Origin: Leptofilum sp050292445
GTDB taxonomy: Bacteria; Chloroflexota; Anaerolineae; Promineifilales; Promineifilaceae
DNA length: 29,181 nt
Assembly (NCBI GenBank): GCA_050292445.1
Contig: JBNKLQ010000046.1
Location: 1 to 29,181, forward strand
Reading direction: 5' to 3'
In this document: positions 7,567-14,877 of the stretch, piece by piece
Position numbering within the stretch: position 1 is the stretch's first letter
Layout: each line of letters begins with the position of its first letter
Notes under the pieces: model-generated
The model's input: only the letters and a program-made list of their open reading frames with translations
Databases searched by the model: none
What the model was told of the DNA's origin: nothing
Program-made: the position numbers and the translations under genes

Positions 7567-8961
7567 CTACGCCGTAGCGCGTAGTTTTTCTGCCTTTTCA
7601 ACAGCCTGATCAATGGTACCCACCATGTAGAAAGCCTGTTCCGGCAAATCATCATGTTTGCCGTCCAGAATTTCACGGAAGCCGCGTACGGTCTCCCGGG
7701 TTGGCACATACTGTCCTTGCAAGCCGTGGAACTTCTCGGCCACAAACATCGGCTGGCCCAGGAAACGTTCAATCTTACGCGCCCGAGCAACCAATAATTT
7801 CTGGTCTTCGCTCAATTCATCAATACCCAGAATAGCAATGATGTCTTGCAGGTCATTGTAGGTCTGCAAAACTTGTTTCACTTCACGGGCCGTGCGGTAA
7901 TGTTCTTCACCCACCACATCGGGCTGCAAAGCTCGGCTAGAAGATGACAGCGGATCCACGGCTGGGAAAATACCCTTGGCAAACACGCCACGATCCAGCG
8001 TCAAGCTGGCGTCGATATGGGCAAAGGTAACCACCGGAGCCGGGTCGGAGTAATCATCAGCTGGTACGTAAATAGCTTGCAGTGAAGTGATAGAGCCAGT
8101 CTTGGTAGAGGTAATGCGCTCTTGCAGCGCCCCCATCTCCGCCGCCAGCGTGGGCTGGTAGCCAACTGCGCTAGGCATACGCCCTAGCAACGCGGACATT
8201 TCTGATCCAGCCAAAACGTAACGATAGATATTGTCGATGAAAAGCAACACGTCGCGCCCTTCATCACGGAAAAACTCAGCCATTGCCAAGCCAGTCAAAG
8301 CCACACGAAGCCGCACGCCGGGCGTTTCATTCATCTGACCAAAAACCATGGCCACAGAATCTTGTACGCCATACTCCTGCATTTCGTAGTACAGGTCGGT
8401 CCCTTCACGGGTACGTTCGCCCACGCCTGCAAATACAGACACACCTTCATGCTCACGAGCCACGGAGCGAATCAATTCAGCAATGGTGACTGTTTTACCC
8501 GTACCTGCACCACCATAAATCCCGGTCTTACCACCTTTGATAAAGGGGGCAATGAGGTCAATAACCTTCATGCCGGTTTCAAAGGTTTCAATTGCCGTGC
8601 TTTGCTCTTGAAATTCAGGGGCATCCCGGTGAATGGGGTAGTACACGTCAGATTCGGGGGTCGGCATACCGTCAATCGCGTTGCCAACAACGTCAAAAAT
8701 ACGGCCGAGTGTCACTGGCCCAACAGGAACACGAATTGGGTTACCTGTAGTTTCCACATCCAAACCACGTGGCAAACCGTCGGTAGAACCCATCGCCACG
8801 GTCCGTACCAAACCGCCACCTAAATGCTGCTGAACTTCAAGTACCAACTGCCCAGCGTCTGCCGCCACGGTCAGTGCCTCATAAATTTCAGGAATTTCTT
8901 CTTCTGCAAAAGCAACGTCTACCACAACACCACGAATTGCAGAAATCTTGCCTGTAGCCAT
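7567..8961 (-). CDS. atpD: F1F0 ATP synthase beta subunit
   Basis: The 464-residue catalytic subunit. Motifs in order are the P-loop GGAGTGKT (residues 150-157, Thr replacing the usual Val), the catalytic-glutamate segment GVGERTREG, Walker B LLFIDNIYRY, GRMPSAVGYQPTL, the alpha/beta signature PAVDPLSSSS and the DELSE motif near the C-terminus that transmits rotation. Length is normal. The ATG is preceded by TTGGAGGA, a good ribosome site. The gene follows atpG by about 50 bp and precedes atpC. Synthesis of ATP from ADP and phosphate at the alpha/beta interface is secure from these motifs. Confidence 0.97.
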   Translation of the reverse strand: MATGKISAIRGVVVDVAFAEEEIPEIYEALTVAADAGQLVLEVQQHLGGGLVRTVAMGSTDGLPRGLDVETTGNPIRVPVGPVTLGRIFDVVGNAIDGMPTPESDVYYPIHRDAPEFQEQSTAIETFETGMKVIDLIAPFIKGGKTGIYGGAGTGKTVTIAELIRSVAREHEGVSVFAGVGERTREGTDLYYEMQEYGVQDSVAMVFGQMNETPGVRLRVALTGLAMAEFFRDEGRDVLLFIDNIYRYVLAGSEMSALLGRMPSAVGYQPTLAAEMGALQERITSTKTGSITSLQAIYVPADDYSDPAPVVTFAHIDASLTLDRGVFAKGIFPAVDPLSSSSRALQPDVVGEEHYRTAREVKQVLQTYNDLQDIIAILGIDELSEDQKLLVARARKIERFLGQPMFVAEKFHGLQGQYVPTRETVRGFREILDGKHDDLPEQAFYMVGTIDQAVEKAEKLRATA

Positions 8962-8988
8962 GTAAATCCTCCAAATTATGCTTTGGTA

Positions 8989-9006
8989 GCAATACGGCCG
9001 TATTGC
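8989..9006. repeat. 18-bp perfect palindrome containing ACGGCCGT, atpG-atpD gap
   Basis: GCAATACGGCCGTATTGC is its own reverse complement. It is the most extended copy of the iterated octamer in the window and occupies a third of the short spacer between the atpG stop and the atpD ribosome site. Confidence 0.75.
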
Positions 9007-9014
9007 CCATCAGC

Positions 9015-9926
9015 CTAACTATTTTGTGATAATGCCTCTGCACCACCCACGATGTCCAAAATCTCACTGGTAATGCTGGCCTGCCGCGCTTTGTTGCGCT
9101 CCAATGTTAATATCTCCACCAGTTCCCCGGCGTTATCCGTGGCGTTATTCATCGCCACATAGCGTGCACTATGTTCACTGGCCTGGGATTCCAAAACAGA
9201 TTGATACACCTGTAAATCAGTGAATCGGGGAACAACCGTATTTAACAGCTCTTCTGCGCCAGGTTCATAGGCATAAACCCGATCCGATACGCCAGTTAGG
9301 TCTACGCTAGAAACGTATTCGGCCACCGCCATATCGCTAAAATCCGTTGGTTTCAACGGAAGAAGCTGTTTAATAGATGTCCGTCTAGAAATCAGGTTGA
9401 TAAAATCTGTGTATCCCACAAACACCTGGTCCACCTTGCCATTCAGAAAATCATCCGTCACAATTTGAGAAATTGGCGTCACATCTAAAATTGAAGGTGA
9501 ATCGGGAATGTTGTCAAACGAGGCCACAACGTTGTAGCCACGCCGAATCATTAAATCGCGTCCTTTGCGCCCCACAGCAATAATCTGCACAGGTACCTTC
9601 CAGGCAGACAGAAAACGTTCGGCATAGCTAACCATATTGCTATTAAAAGCACCGGCCAGGCCACGATTTCCTGTGATCAAAATGAGGGCAATGTTTTTAA
9701 TTTCTGACCGCGCTGTCAGTAGCGGATGGCCATTTTCACCAACGCCGGGCTGCGAAGCCAGATTGTTCAAAATTTCAAACGCTTTGCCCGCATAGGCCCG
9801 CGTCGCTTCTACCTGACGCTGCGCTTTATTGGCTTTGGATGCAGAAACGGCCGCTAAAGCACTCGTCACCTGAGAGATATTTTTGATACTTTTTATACGC
9901 TTACTTAACTCGCGTTCGGTAGCCAC
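9015..9926 (-). CDS. atpG: F1F0 ATP synthase gamma subunit
   Basis: The 303-residue rotor shaft of F1. The N-terminal helix ATERELSKRIKSIKNISQVTSA and the C-terminal helix ARYVAMNNATDNAGELVEIL with LERNKARQASITSEILDIV are the paired coiled-coil helices that turn inside the alpha3beta3 ring. The middle contains ILITGNRGLAGAFNSN, a gamma hallmark. The start is GTG at 9926; its ribosome site AGGAGA overlaps the atpA stop codon and only nine bases separate the genes, so translation is probably coupled. Length is slightly above average with no obvious insertion. Confidence 0.96.
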   Translation of the reverse strand: MATERELSKRIKSIKNISQVTSALAAVSASKANKAQRQVEATRAYAGKAFEILNNLASQPGVGENGHPLLTARSEIKNIALILITGNRGLAGAFNSNMVSYAERFLSAWKVPVQIIAVGRKGRDLMIRRGYNVVASFDNIPDSPSILDVTPISQIVTDDFLNGKVDQVFVGYTDFINLISRRTSIKQLLPLKPTDFSDMAVAEYVSSVDLTGVSDRVYAYEPGAEELLNTVVPRFTDLQVYQSVLESQASEHSARYVAMNNATDNAGELVEILTLERNKARQASITSEILDIVGGAEALSQNS

Positions 9927-9935
9927 AAATCTCTC

Positions 9936-11603
9936 CTATGAATTTGTCCAGCTGGCGTTAAAGTCCTCAATTGCCTGCTTCAAATTGCCTTCAATTTCGT
10001 CGTTCCAGGCACCTGTCTTCAACGGAGCGGCAACTTCAGGATGAGCCGAATCAATATAGCGCACCAGTTCGCGTTCCCAGCGAGAAATATCTTTTACGGC
10101 CACTTTATCCAAATAGCCACGAGCACCAGCATAAATGAGCATCACTTGATGCTCCAATGACCAGGGGCTGTACTGAAGCTGCTTCAACAGTTCCATCAAA
10201 CGCTCACCACGGGACAACTGACGCTGTGTGGCGGCGTCCAAATCTGAACCAAACTGAGCAAAAGCCGCCAATTCACGATACTGGGAAAGGTCAGACTTCA
10301 AACCACCAGAAACTTTACTCATCGCTCGTTTCTGAGCAGCGCTACCCACGCGGGAAACGGACAAACCAGTGTTAATAGCTGGCCGTTGACCGGCGTTAAA
10401 CAAATCGGTTTCCAAGAAAATCTGGCCATCGGTGATGGAGATAACGTTGGTAGGAATGTAAGCCGACACGTCGCCCAGCAGCGTTTCGATGATGGGCAAA
10501 GCAGTGAGTGAGCCACCAGTTCCGGGGATTTTCACAACTTCATATTTATCTTTGTCATCCATCGCTTCGAGGGCTTTTTCGTAATGCTCTTCTTCAAGAT
10601 TGCCGAAGTAAACTTCGCCATTCACACCTTTACTGTCGGCGGTCACTTCGGTACCTTTCTCCACAATAATCCATTCATCACGCAGACGAACAGCGCGTTC
10701 CAGCAGGGTGCTGTGCAAGGAGAAAATATCACCAGGATACGCTTCACGACCAGGGGGGCGGCGCAAAATCAAGGACATTTGGCGATACGCCCAGGCATGC
10801 TTGGAAAGGTCATCATAAATAACCAAAGCATCTTTACCCTGATCCATGAACTCTTCACCAATCGTACAGCCGGTGTACGGCGCAAAATATTGCAGCGGTG
10901 CCGGGTCAGACGCGCCAGCGACAACAACGGTTGTATATTCCATTGCGCCATAGCGCTCAAGCGTGTCTACCACTTGGGCCACCTGCCCTACGCGCTGGCC
11001 AATGGCAACATAGATACAAATCATGTCGCCACCTTTCTGGTTGATAATGGTGTCCAGGCAGATAGCGGTTTTACCCGTTTGGCGGTCGCCAATGATCAGC
11101 TCACGCTGGCCACGGCCGATGGGAAACATGGCGTCGATAGCGATAATACCGGTCTGTACTGGCGTATCTACACCTTTACGTTGAATAACGCCGGGAGCGG
11201 TTCGCTGGATAGGGCGAATTTTGGTGGTGTTGAGCGGCCCTTTGCCATCAACGGGGTTGCCGAGCGGGTCTACCACACGGCCAATGAGGGCATCACCAAC
11301 GGGGACAGAGGCAATACGGCCTGTGGCACGCACTTCATCACCAACCTGGATGGTGGCATAGTCACCCATGACCACAACACCTACCATACCTGCTTGAAGA
11401 TCCAAAGCCAGGCCGGCTGCGCCGTTGCTAAATTCCACCAGTTCGCTGGCCTTTACATCAGCCAGGCCATCAACCAGGGCAATACCGTCGTAAACGGCCG
11501 TTACCGTCCCAACACTACGCGCCTCAACTTGATGATCAAAATCTTGAATTTGCTGTAAAAGTGAATCTGTGATGTTTTTAAAATCTGGGGCAAGGGTTGC
11601 CAT
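9936..11603 (-). CDS. atpA: F1F0 ATP synthase alpha subunit with an extended loop
   Basis: A 555-residue non-catalytic nucleotide-binding subunit, about 40-50 residues longer than most. It has the P-loop GDRQTGKT (residues 172-179), LVIYDDLSKHAWAYRQ and the signature PAINTGLSVSRVG. The excess is one insertion at about residues 311-363, between LLERAVRLRDE and GGSLTALPIIET. It is charged and carries EVYFGNLEEEHYEKALEAMD; E. coli has only about 15 residues there. It is the first gene of the atpA-G-D-C-mreB run and has a strong ribosome site (AGAGGAGG). The delta subunit gene that usually precedes it is absent; upstream is a 451-bp non-coding region. Confidence 0.96.
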   Translation of the reverse strand: MATLAPDFKNITDSLLQQIQDFDHQVEARSVGTVTAVYDGIALVDGLADVKASELVEFSNGAAGLALDLQAGMVGVVVMGDYATIQVGDEVRATGRIASVPVGDALIGRVVDPLGNPVDGKGPLNTTKIRPIQRTAPGVIQRKGVDTPVQTGIIAIDAMFPIGRGQRELIIGDRQTGKTAICLDTIINQKGGDMICIYVAIGQRVGQVAQVVDTLERYGAMEYTTVVVAGASDPAPLQYFAPYTGCTIGEEFMDQGKDALVIYDDLSKHAWAYRQMSLILRRPPGREAYPGDIFSLHSTLLERAVRLRDEWIIVEKGTEVTADSKGVNGEVYFGNLEEEHYEKALEAMDDKDKYEVVKIPGTGGSLTALPIIETLLGDVSAYIPTNVISITDGQIFLETDLFNAGQRPAINTGLSVSRVGSAAQKRAMSKVSGGLKSDLSQYRELAAFAQFGSDLDAATQRQLSRGERLMELLKQLQYSPWSLEHQVMLIYAGARGYLDKVAVKDISRWERELVRYIDSAHPEVAAPLKTGAWNDEIEGNLKQAIEDFNASWTNS

Positions 11604-11632
11604 CCACCAACCTCCTCTGAGAGTTCATAATA

Positions 11633-11667
11633 TATGTTGTGCGATCAATCTTTGCAGACACAACATA
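11633..11667. promoter_or_regulatory. Inverted repeat in the atpA leader (TATGTTGTG/CACAACATA)
   Basis: Two exact 9-base arms (11633-11641 and 11659-11667) flank 17 bases. The element lies 30-64 bases before the atpA start codon. The arm next to atpA overlaps a TATATT string that could be a -10 box on the minus strand. The arms contain the TTGTG and CACAA halves found in Rex boxes, but the 17-base spacing is too wide for one Rex dimer. It may be an operator for another regulator or an mRNA hairpin. Confidence 0.45.
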
Positions 11668-11811
11668 CAGATGTTGAAGTTTTTATTTTAGACTTGTTAA
11701 TCTCTAGATTTTTTCTTACCGCGTGGTTATCCAGGCCACAACAGCGAGGGGCATCGATGCAAACTGCAACAAGTTCTCAAGAAAATTATGACTCTTTGCC
11801 GTTTGCATTTG

Positions 11812-11865
11812 GGAGAATAAAAGTTAGTTTCCTACCTATAGAGGTTTCAAGTTCTTTTATTCTCC
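11812..11865. repeat. 12-bp inverted repeat in the atpA / glycosyltransferase intergenic region
   Basis: GGAGAATAAAAG (11812-11823) is exactly complementary to CTTTTATTCTCC (11854-11865), with a 30-base loop. The 451-bp region 11604-12054 between the divergent atpA and glycosyltransferase genes holds this hairpin, the atpA-leader repeat and a Rex-like site. I see no convincing gene in it. Confidence 0.5.
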
Positions 11866-11983
11866 ACCTATCCAGGTTACAGGAATCACCTGCCAGTTCC
11901 CCTGGGATGCGTCGAAAATATACCTTACCTAAGGCCATTTGTCCAACAGCTCTGTAGCAATTTTTGTTCGAGTGAGTCGTCTA

Positions 11984-12001
11984 TTGTGTTTTTTATCACA
12001 A
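11984..12001. promoter_or_regulatory. Rex-box-like site 53 bases before the first glycosyltransferase gene
   Basis: TTGTGTTTTTTATCACAA has the exact outer pentamers TTGTG and CACAA with the canonical 8-base spacing of the Rex operator. The inner positions (TT and AT instead of AA and TT) deviate. No clear -35/-10 pair was found around it. Confidence 0.4.
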
Positions 12002-12054
12002 GCTGCCCACTGCGTCAACGTGCAGATCGTTTCAGGTGCGGATAAACTTGCCCC

Positions 12055-14877
12055 ATGTTTGCACAAGATTTGGCGGAGAAACGGCCGTTCCCAAACACCT
12101 ACTATCGCTGGGCAATCGTGCTTTTTGTTCTGCTGGCCTTTGGCCTACGGCTGCACAACGCCGAGATGTTTAGCTTCTGGACCGATGAAGGGCTAACGCC
12201 GCTCAGGTCTGGCTACTCAATTCCCGAAATATTGAGCAACCACGTCACTATCCAGGAAGGGGTGACCAACGACACTCACCCACCTTTTTTCTTCCTAATT
12301 ATTCATTTTACCCGGCAGCTGTTTGGCGAGTCTGATTTTGCTTATCGGTTTCCAGCTTTGTTAGCTGGCGTGCTACTGGTGCCACTGTTGGCACAAGTGG
12401 GTCGACGGATGCGCGGCGCGTGGCTGGGTGTGGTGGTGGCTGGGTTAACGGCCGTTAATCCACTGCAAATCTGGTACGCCAACGAAGCGCGCATGTACAC
12501 CCTGGCGGTTTTGCTAGTAACGGCCGCATCGTACATTTTGTGGCAGCTGATTGCTCGGGTAAACAAGGAGGGGCAACTTTCTAGCCAAACCATCATTCGA
12601 CACCTGACCTTATATTTGCTGCTGGGTGGTTTGGCAATTTATACTCTTTACACGGTAGCCCTTTTGATTTTGGGGCAAGGGGTATTTTGGCTGCTTATTT
12701 TATGGCGACAGGGGCATAAGCGCCTGCTACTGGGGACAACCGCAGTGGCTCTGGCCATCGCCGCACCACTAATTCCTTATACCATTCCCCGCTTGTTTAG
12801 TGGTTATGAAGCCAATTTTTATTATGTTTCCCCTTGGATTATGCTGCAAGATGTGGTGCGCTTCTTTGCTTTGGGGCGCAGTGTAGATTTCGAGGCAGTG
12901 GGCATTATTGGGCTTAATGTGGGCATCTTATTGTTGCTTTTGCTGGGTTTGTGGGGAGCTAAGGGCAGCTGGCGACGGCCGTTCTTGCTGGTTTGGCTAC
13001 TGACACTTGTATTTGGGTTAATGATTGGCTCTATTCTCTTTAAGCCAATGTACCAGGGCGTGCGCCACATCATGTTGGGCAGCCCGGCCTTTTTGCTGTT
13101 GCTGGGCTGGGGAGTTATCGTTTTGGCAGAACAGGTGTGGCGAACCAAAGGCAGTGTGCGTTTTTTATGGACTGCGGGATTGGTCGTGGGGCTGGCAGTG
13201 GTAGCCATTGGACCGGTGACGGCGCTGGACAATTATTATAACGGCCGTTTTGGCAAAGATGATTTCCACAGCTTGATTGAATATGTGGAGGCACGCGCCG
13301 GAACCAATGACATCATCGTCTATAACAACGCCATTTTGCTGCCCCTGCACAACCATTACCAACAAAGGCCCGACATTGCCGTAACCGCGTCGCCCATCTA
13401 CCCAACACGAGCCGACACCAGCCCGCCGCAACTAGCCGAACTGGCCCAAACTTACGAGCACATCTGGTTTGTCACCGATCCGCCCGCTGATGGCCGGGAC
13501 GCCAACCACACCGTGCAGCAGTGGCTGGATGATGAACTGCTGCTGGTAGAGAGTACCTTTTTCGATTCGCATACGGTAGAAGTGCGGGTGCGCGCCTACG
13601 ATACTGCTCCAGCTACTCTGGAAACCTTGCCGGAAAACGGCCGTTCCCTCAACATCGGCTGGCCCAATTACCCACAACTGGTAGGAATAACGCTACCAAC
13701 AGATGCTCCGGTTACCGAACCGGCTATCTGGCTGGATTTATTCTGGCGAAGCCAACCGCCCTCATCACGAAATGGCCTGCGCTTTCAGCTACAAGGGCCA
13801 GACGGCCGTACCGATTGGCAAACAGTGGAAACGGCCGTCGATGTGGAAAAATCCTGGCAAACAAATGGCTTGAACCGGCGCAGCACCATCCTTCCCCTGC
13901 CTAGTGGCACCCCGCCCGGCAGCTACACCATCCTGGTTCAACCGCTGTACCTCGCTGAGGTACCCCAGGTTTTGGGCCAACCAGCAGCCATCGGCCAAAT
14001 TGAAATCGCTGCCGACACCACCGCCCAGGCCGATTGGCCGCGCCCGCCCGCCGAGGCCACGTTTGCCAATGGCGTAACGCTGCAAAAGGTGGCTCTAGCG
14101 GATACGGCCGTTCGTCCCGGCCACAATCTTCCGCTCACCCTCTTCTGGCAAATAAACAGCGACGCGACACTCACCAATCTGCACTATGAACTGCGTGTTA
14201 TCGCCCCCGACGGCTCAGTTTTGCGCCGTCAAAGTGACCCACCAGGGGCCAGGTGGCTAGCCGAGTGGCGGCCAGGCCAGCTGCTGCGAGAACCAACTGG
14301 CCTCTATTTCCCACCAGAAACTACGCCTGGAACGTACCGTTTGGAAATGCAGTTAAGGGAAAATGAAGAGGCGGTGGCAGGACGGCCGTTCTGGTGGCCA
14401 TTCTCCCAAGAAACCATTCGCTTGGGCACAATTGAGGTCACCCCCTGGCCGCTGCAAACCGAACTGCCACAAGGCAGCACCTTAGTAGAGGCCCGGTTTG
14501 GCAACCACATTCAGCTGCACAGCTACAATTTGTCCGTAGAACCAGCAGCAGTTGAGCTGACCTTGTATTGGCAGGCCAAATCAGAACCCGAAACTGGCTG
14601 GTTTGTGTTCGTCCATCTGGTGGATGCCGCTGGGGAGATTGTAGCCCAGCGGGATTTTGTGCCTGCCGAGGGGCTGCGCCCCACCACTGGCTGGCGCGCC
14701 AATGAAGTGATTGACGACAGGCACCAACTGCCATTGCCAGCGGATTTGCCGCCAGGCATCTACACGATTCGCGTCGGTTTGTTTGAGCCAGACAGTTTTG
14801 CTCGGCCGTCTGTCAGCCAAAATGGCCAGCCCCAGCCCGACAATCAGCTAAATCTAGTGAAGCTGCGCCTGCCATGA
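12055..14877 (+). CDS. GT-C membrane glycosyltransferase (ArnT/PMT-like) with three C-terminal beta modules
   Basis: A 940-residue protein. Residues 18-395 form a polytopic GT-C core. The first external loop has WTDEG (D44/E45, the position of the catalytic acid in ArnT/PMT relatives), then THPPFFFL (74-81) and NEARMY (about 143-148). Residues 400-515 are a small soluble region (FHSLIEYVEARAG, TNDIIVYNN). Three beta-rich modules follow at about 530-655, 660-795 and 805-940, each with an L-x-L-x-W-Q/R core such as LTLFWQ and LTLYWQ. The protein probably transfers sugar from a polyprenyl-phosphate donor to an envelope acceptor outside the membrane. Its stop codon overlaps the start of the next glycosyltransferase (ATGA), so the two are coupled. 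Nine copies of ACGGCCGT lie within it. Confidence 0.82.
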   Translation: MFAQDLAEKRPFPNTYYRWAIVLFVLLAFGLRLHNAEMFSFWTDEGLTPLRSGYSIPEILSNHVTIQEGVTNDTHPPFFFLIIHFTRQLFGESDFAYRFPALLAGVLLVPLLAQVGRRMRGAWLGVVVAGLTAVNPLQIWYANEARMYTLAVLLVTAASYILWQLIARVNKEGQLSSQTIIRHLTLYLLLGGLAIYTLYTVALLILGQGVFWLLILWRQGHKRLLLGTTAVALAIAAPLIPYTIPRLFSGYEANFYYVSPWIMLQDVVRFFALGRSVDFEAVGIIGLNVGILLLLLLGLWGAKGSWRRPFLLVWLLTLVFGLMIGSILFKPMYQGVRHIMLGSPAFLLLLGWGVIVLAEQVWRTKGSVRFLWTAGLVVGLAVVAIGPVTALDNYYNGRFGKDDFHSLIEYVEARAGTNDIIVYNNAILLPLHNHYQQRPDIAVTASPIYPTRADTSPPQLAELAQTYEHIWFVTDPPADGRDANHTVQQWLDDELLLVESTFFDSHTVEVRVRAYDTAPATLETLPENGRSLNIGWPNYPQLVGITLPTDAPVTEPAIWLDLFWRSQPPSSRNGLRFQLQGPDGRTDWQTVETAVDVEKSWQTNGLNRRSTILPLPSGTPPGSYTILVQPLYLAEVPQVLGQPAAIGQIEIAADTTAQADWPRPPAEATFANGVTLQKVALADTAVRPGHNLPLTLFWQINSDATLTNLHYELRVIAPDGSVLRRQSDPPGARWLAEWRPGQLLREPTGLYFPPETTPGTYRLEMQLRENEEAVAGRPFWWPFSQETIRLGTIEVTPWPLQTELPQGSTLVEARFGNHIQLHSYNLSVEPAAVELTLYWQAKSEPETGWFVFVHLVDAAGEIVAQRDFVPAEGLRPTTGWRANEVIDDRHQLPLPADLPPGIYTIRVGLFEPDSFARPSVSQNGQPQPDNQLNLVKLRLP

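Noticed and set aside
10584..11558. Long plus-strand open frame of 324 codons
   Set aside because: It lies wholly antisense to atpA, whose protein is strongly conserved. The translation has no recognisable domain.
11633..11667. Reading the atpA leader repeat as a Rex operator
   Set aside because: The halves match, but their spacing is 17 bases where the Rex box requires 8.
11634..11957. Open frame of 107 codons in the atpA/glycosyltransferase gap
   Set aside because: No ribosome site, no family resemblance and unusual composition. It overlaps inverted repeats and likely regulatory sequence.
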